Assembly: GCF_964340395.1 (NCBI RefSeq)
Contig: NC_135569.1
Location: 15,928,519 to 15,992,518, forward strand
Direction of reading: 5' to 3'
From: Glandiceps talaboti
Lineage: Eukaryota; Hemichordata; Enteropneusta; Spengelidae
Length of the DNA: 64,000 nt
Part shown: piece after piece, positions 61,690 to 64,000 of the stretch
How positions within the stretch are numbered: the stretch's first letter is position 1
Layout: each line of letters opens with the position of its first letter
Program-made: the position numbers and the translations under genes
Notes under the pieces: model-generated
What the model was told of the DNA's origin: nothing
Database searches by the model: none
What the model saw: only the letters and a program-made list of their open reading frames with translations

Positions 61690-61939
61690 GGCTCGTACAC
61701 GATATCAAACTTTCTTGACAGTACGCACGCAAGAGACAGTACCACTGAAAACGCCTCACCGCGAAGGCTACGCTGTTGTTTTGAGCAGCGGTTGCTGAAA
61801 GAACCTCGTTCTGTATGCTGTAGAAGTACCCTTTGTAGGTAGTCTATGCTGTATCAGCATCCATCGCTTTCAAACATTACGATAAACGTCGTAGCTTTTT
61901 GTGTGCTTAATCTCCTGCTGGAATCGTCGTATCCACGGT
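61690..61939 (+). other. Candidate 5' non-coding exon of a plus-strand gene
   Basis: A stretch with more G and C than its flanks follows an inverted CCAAT (CATTGG at about 61687) and ends in a donor, CACG|GTAAGA (61939/61940). An acceptor at 63852 precedes an ATG in strong context, so the two could be joined over a 1.9-kb intron. Confidence 0.35.
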
Positions 61940-62607
61940 AAGAATTACATTTATATAAAAATCTTACCTTTTTAGTTTTCAATTACATTGGTTGAAGCTA
62001 CTTTCATTTTACAATCACACTTACATCCGAATTGTGTGCGTGGTGCGAGAGACAAAATACCAGAATACTACAGGCGATAATCTTCTTCCAAGTACCACCA
62101 TGGTTTTCGTTTGACTAGATGCATATGCTAAATTATAAACTAGCTAAAGGACAACATTGTTTTCAATGTATGGTCAAACACAATGAAAATAGGATGATAC
62201 GTACAATGCACTGTCCTGGAAATCGCAAGAAAATATTTAAATGTATTCTTACAAAAATACTCATAGCTATATTTAAAAGTACAAATGCTGGTTATCGATA
62301 ATTGAAATGGAGTAGTTCTCCTAAGAGCGTTTATTTCTCAAGATAATGGGGTTAATTTGATTATCAGAGCGATATCTAGGCAAACATAGATGGAACTGTG
62401 TTTTAGGGCAGTTCTTGAGTTTATGAGAGGGTATATTCTCTGGCCTCTTTTGAATCACTGTACATAGGGAGTTATTGTGATATTGTGATATGTCTGCGGA
62501 TTGATGGAAAGCTGCAGTAATAGGCACTTAGTCAGCGAGCATGGGAAATCATGTTCGATGTGAAGGGAGACTTTTCTATGTGAAGGGAGACTTTTCTATG
62601 CTGAGGG

Positions 62608-62645
62608 CGTGTATGTATGTATGTATGTATGTATGTATGTATGTA

Positions 62646-62706
<61 letters not shown>
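62608..62706. repeat. (TATG)n(TG)n microsatellite
   Basis: About eleven TATG units and then about 27 TG units, within the putative first intron of the gene at the window's right edge. The preceding 19 bases GTGAAGGGAGACTTTTCTA are tandemly doubled at about 62560-62598. Confidence 0.97.
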
Positions 62707-62709
<3 letters not shown>

Positions 62710-63005
62710 AGATGGGGAAGGAGGGGGAGTGATACATGAAGGTGATTAGATGAATGCCATTTAGATGCACTCAAGGTCAGACATTTACCTTTGGTTGTAA
62801 GTCAACCCAAGGGACAATGAATTGCTAGTATCATATAACTATTGGCTACACTTGCACTTTATGAAAAGTTATTTATGCAAATGACTCATAGGTTATTTAT
62901 CAAATTAAGGCTAATCAGATTTTGCTATTCCCGTATGGAAGATATATGTATTAATGTTCATTACAATTGAAGCAGCTGCTTCGAGCAGACACACGCGAAC
63001 GTGCT

Positions 63006-63070
63006 GGCAGGCAGGCAGGCAGGCAGACAGACAGACAGACAGACATACAGGTAGGTAGGTAGGTAGGTAG
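63006..63070. repeat. (CAGG)n(CAGA)n(TAGG)n microsatellite
   Basis: Short compound tetranucleotide tract. Confidence 0.95.
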
Positions 63071-63858
63071 AGCTATAATGGAACGGAAAGTAAAATAGAC
63101 AGTGCCAACCTTGCTCTAAAGTTTGAGTCTTGCATATAAACCCGTTCTTTCTAAATGGAGAAATGATACAGGTCCGGTAGTCGTGATGTGATTGCAATGA
63201 AATAGGACAACTGCATTAAGTACTTAACATTGCCAGCCAGTATACAAGCGTTAAGCCGTGACCATCGACTACAGCTTCACTCTGTTAACTGTCGATTTAA
63301 ATTACAGAATACACGTCCGAATCGTTTTTTTTTGCCACGTAAGATTTTACTCGCATTATGTGCGCAGATATGAATGGGAGGCACGATTAATAGTTTTGAA
63401 ACACCGACTCGAGATCAAGGTCAGTGTTTGAATGCTTTATTGAGGATTACTTATTGTAATTTGACACGTTTTAGGCGTATAGTGTCGTCATTGGCCTAGA
63501 GTAGTATAAACAGTAGAACTAAACAAAGAGACTTGAAAGCCGACAAATCGTCCGACCTGTCTGTGTACTAGCTGAGCGAGTATTCACATTCAGCCTCGAT
63601 TACACAGTGGTGTGATATATTCAGATGCGTAGTAATGATTTGGTGTCGGCCATGTGACAATATTTATCAACATTTTAAAGGCCACACAACTGTTTTGTTA
63701 TTTCTCTAGTGGTAATTATTTTGTCGTGGGTCAGATAAAAGTCACAGTGTACATGTTTTTTTTTTTTTTTAATTTCATCCATCCACGTGTCCACTCTTCG
63801 AGTGAGATCTTTTCAAACAATTCAAGCTTTAATACTAAGGTATCGTTTTCAGTTCATA

Positions 63859-63987
63859 ATGGCTGACGGAAACTTGAAATCCCCTCGTCTTGTTCGTTCC
63901 TGTCGTCCCTCTTCCCTGCTGATTCTGGACATGATATTAAATGTATTGAAATACGAGAGGATGACAGACAAACGAAGACACAAGTAG
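63859..63987 (+). CDS. Possible first coding exon of an unidentified gene at the window edge
   Basis: ATAATGG at 63856-63862 is a strong start context (A at -3, G at +4). It follows six bases after an acceptor TATCGTTTTCAG (ends 63852), with TACTAAG just upstream as a branch-point-like sequence. The frame runs 42 codons (begins MADGNLKSPRLVRSC) to a stop at 63987, but a splice donor inside it, for example at AAT|GTATTG near 63940, could carry the protein beyond the window. No family is recognisable from so few residues. Confidence 0.35.
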   Translation: MADGNLKSPRLVRSCRPSSLLILDMILNVLKYERMTDKRRHK

Positions 63988-64000
63988 ATGGATGGATGGA

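Overview
This window looks like a gene-poor stretch of animal nuclear DNA. It has spliced genes with GT/AG introns, long AT-rich intergenic tracts, many di- and tetranucleotide microsatellites, several families of short inverted-repeat elements, and fragments of a Penelope-like retroelement. The gene content (an intronless TRIM-NHL protein, an intronless peptide-type GPCR, and the conserved genes PPP1R35 and PMF1) fits a marine invertebrate, perhaps an invertebrate deuterostome. That placement is inference from gene style, because no lineage-specific marker was found.

Layout. 1-5.4 kb: a possible retroelement tail, then a 217-codon ORF of unknown function behind CCAAT/TATA-like promoter elements, then three tandem-repeat blocks and a perfect 30-bp hairpin. 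6-10.4 kb: tandem duplications, a (TA)n tract, a degenerate hammerhead-like motif and a 5'-truncated, frameshifted Penelope-like element on the minus strand. 10.4-15.5 kb: mostly non-coding, with a large compound microsatellite. 15.8-17.8 kb: TRIM-NHL gene, minus strand. 20.6-21.8 kb: a 0.6-kb tandem duplication. 22.3-23.4 kb: rhodopsin-family GPCR, minus strand. 26.5-32 kb: PPP1R35 in three coding exons, plus strand. 32.7-36.5 kb: foldback and inverted-repeat elements. 36.9-42.2 kb: PMF1/NNF1 in five coding exons, minus strand, convergent with PPP1R35 and with introns full of repeats. 43-57 kb: no confident gene; many MITE copies. 57.5-59.4 kb: forty 48-bp repeats with no indel, open in three reading frames. 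60.2-60.7 kb: two (TA)n tracts, a well-formed hammerhead-ribozyme-like motif and a probable Penelope fragment. 61.7-64 kb: a possible 5' non-coding exon and the first coding exon of a plus-strand gene that runs off the window.

Function. PPP1R35 (centriole assembly, PP1 regulation) and PMF1 (MIS12 kinetochore complex) are both cell-division genes lying tail to tail, but nothing here shows co-regulation. The TRIM-NHL protein is a predicted ubiquitin ligase and the GPCR a predicted neuropeptide-type receptor with unusual motif changes. The least ordinary signals are the hammerhead-like motifs beside (TA)n tracts, the indel-free 48-bp array, a 52-bp minisatellite that multiplies the splice donor of a PMF1 exon, and the promoter-equipped orphan ORF at 1.4 kb.
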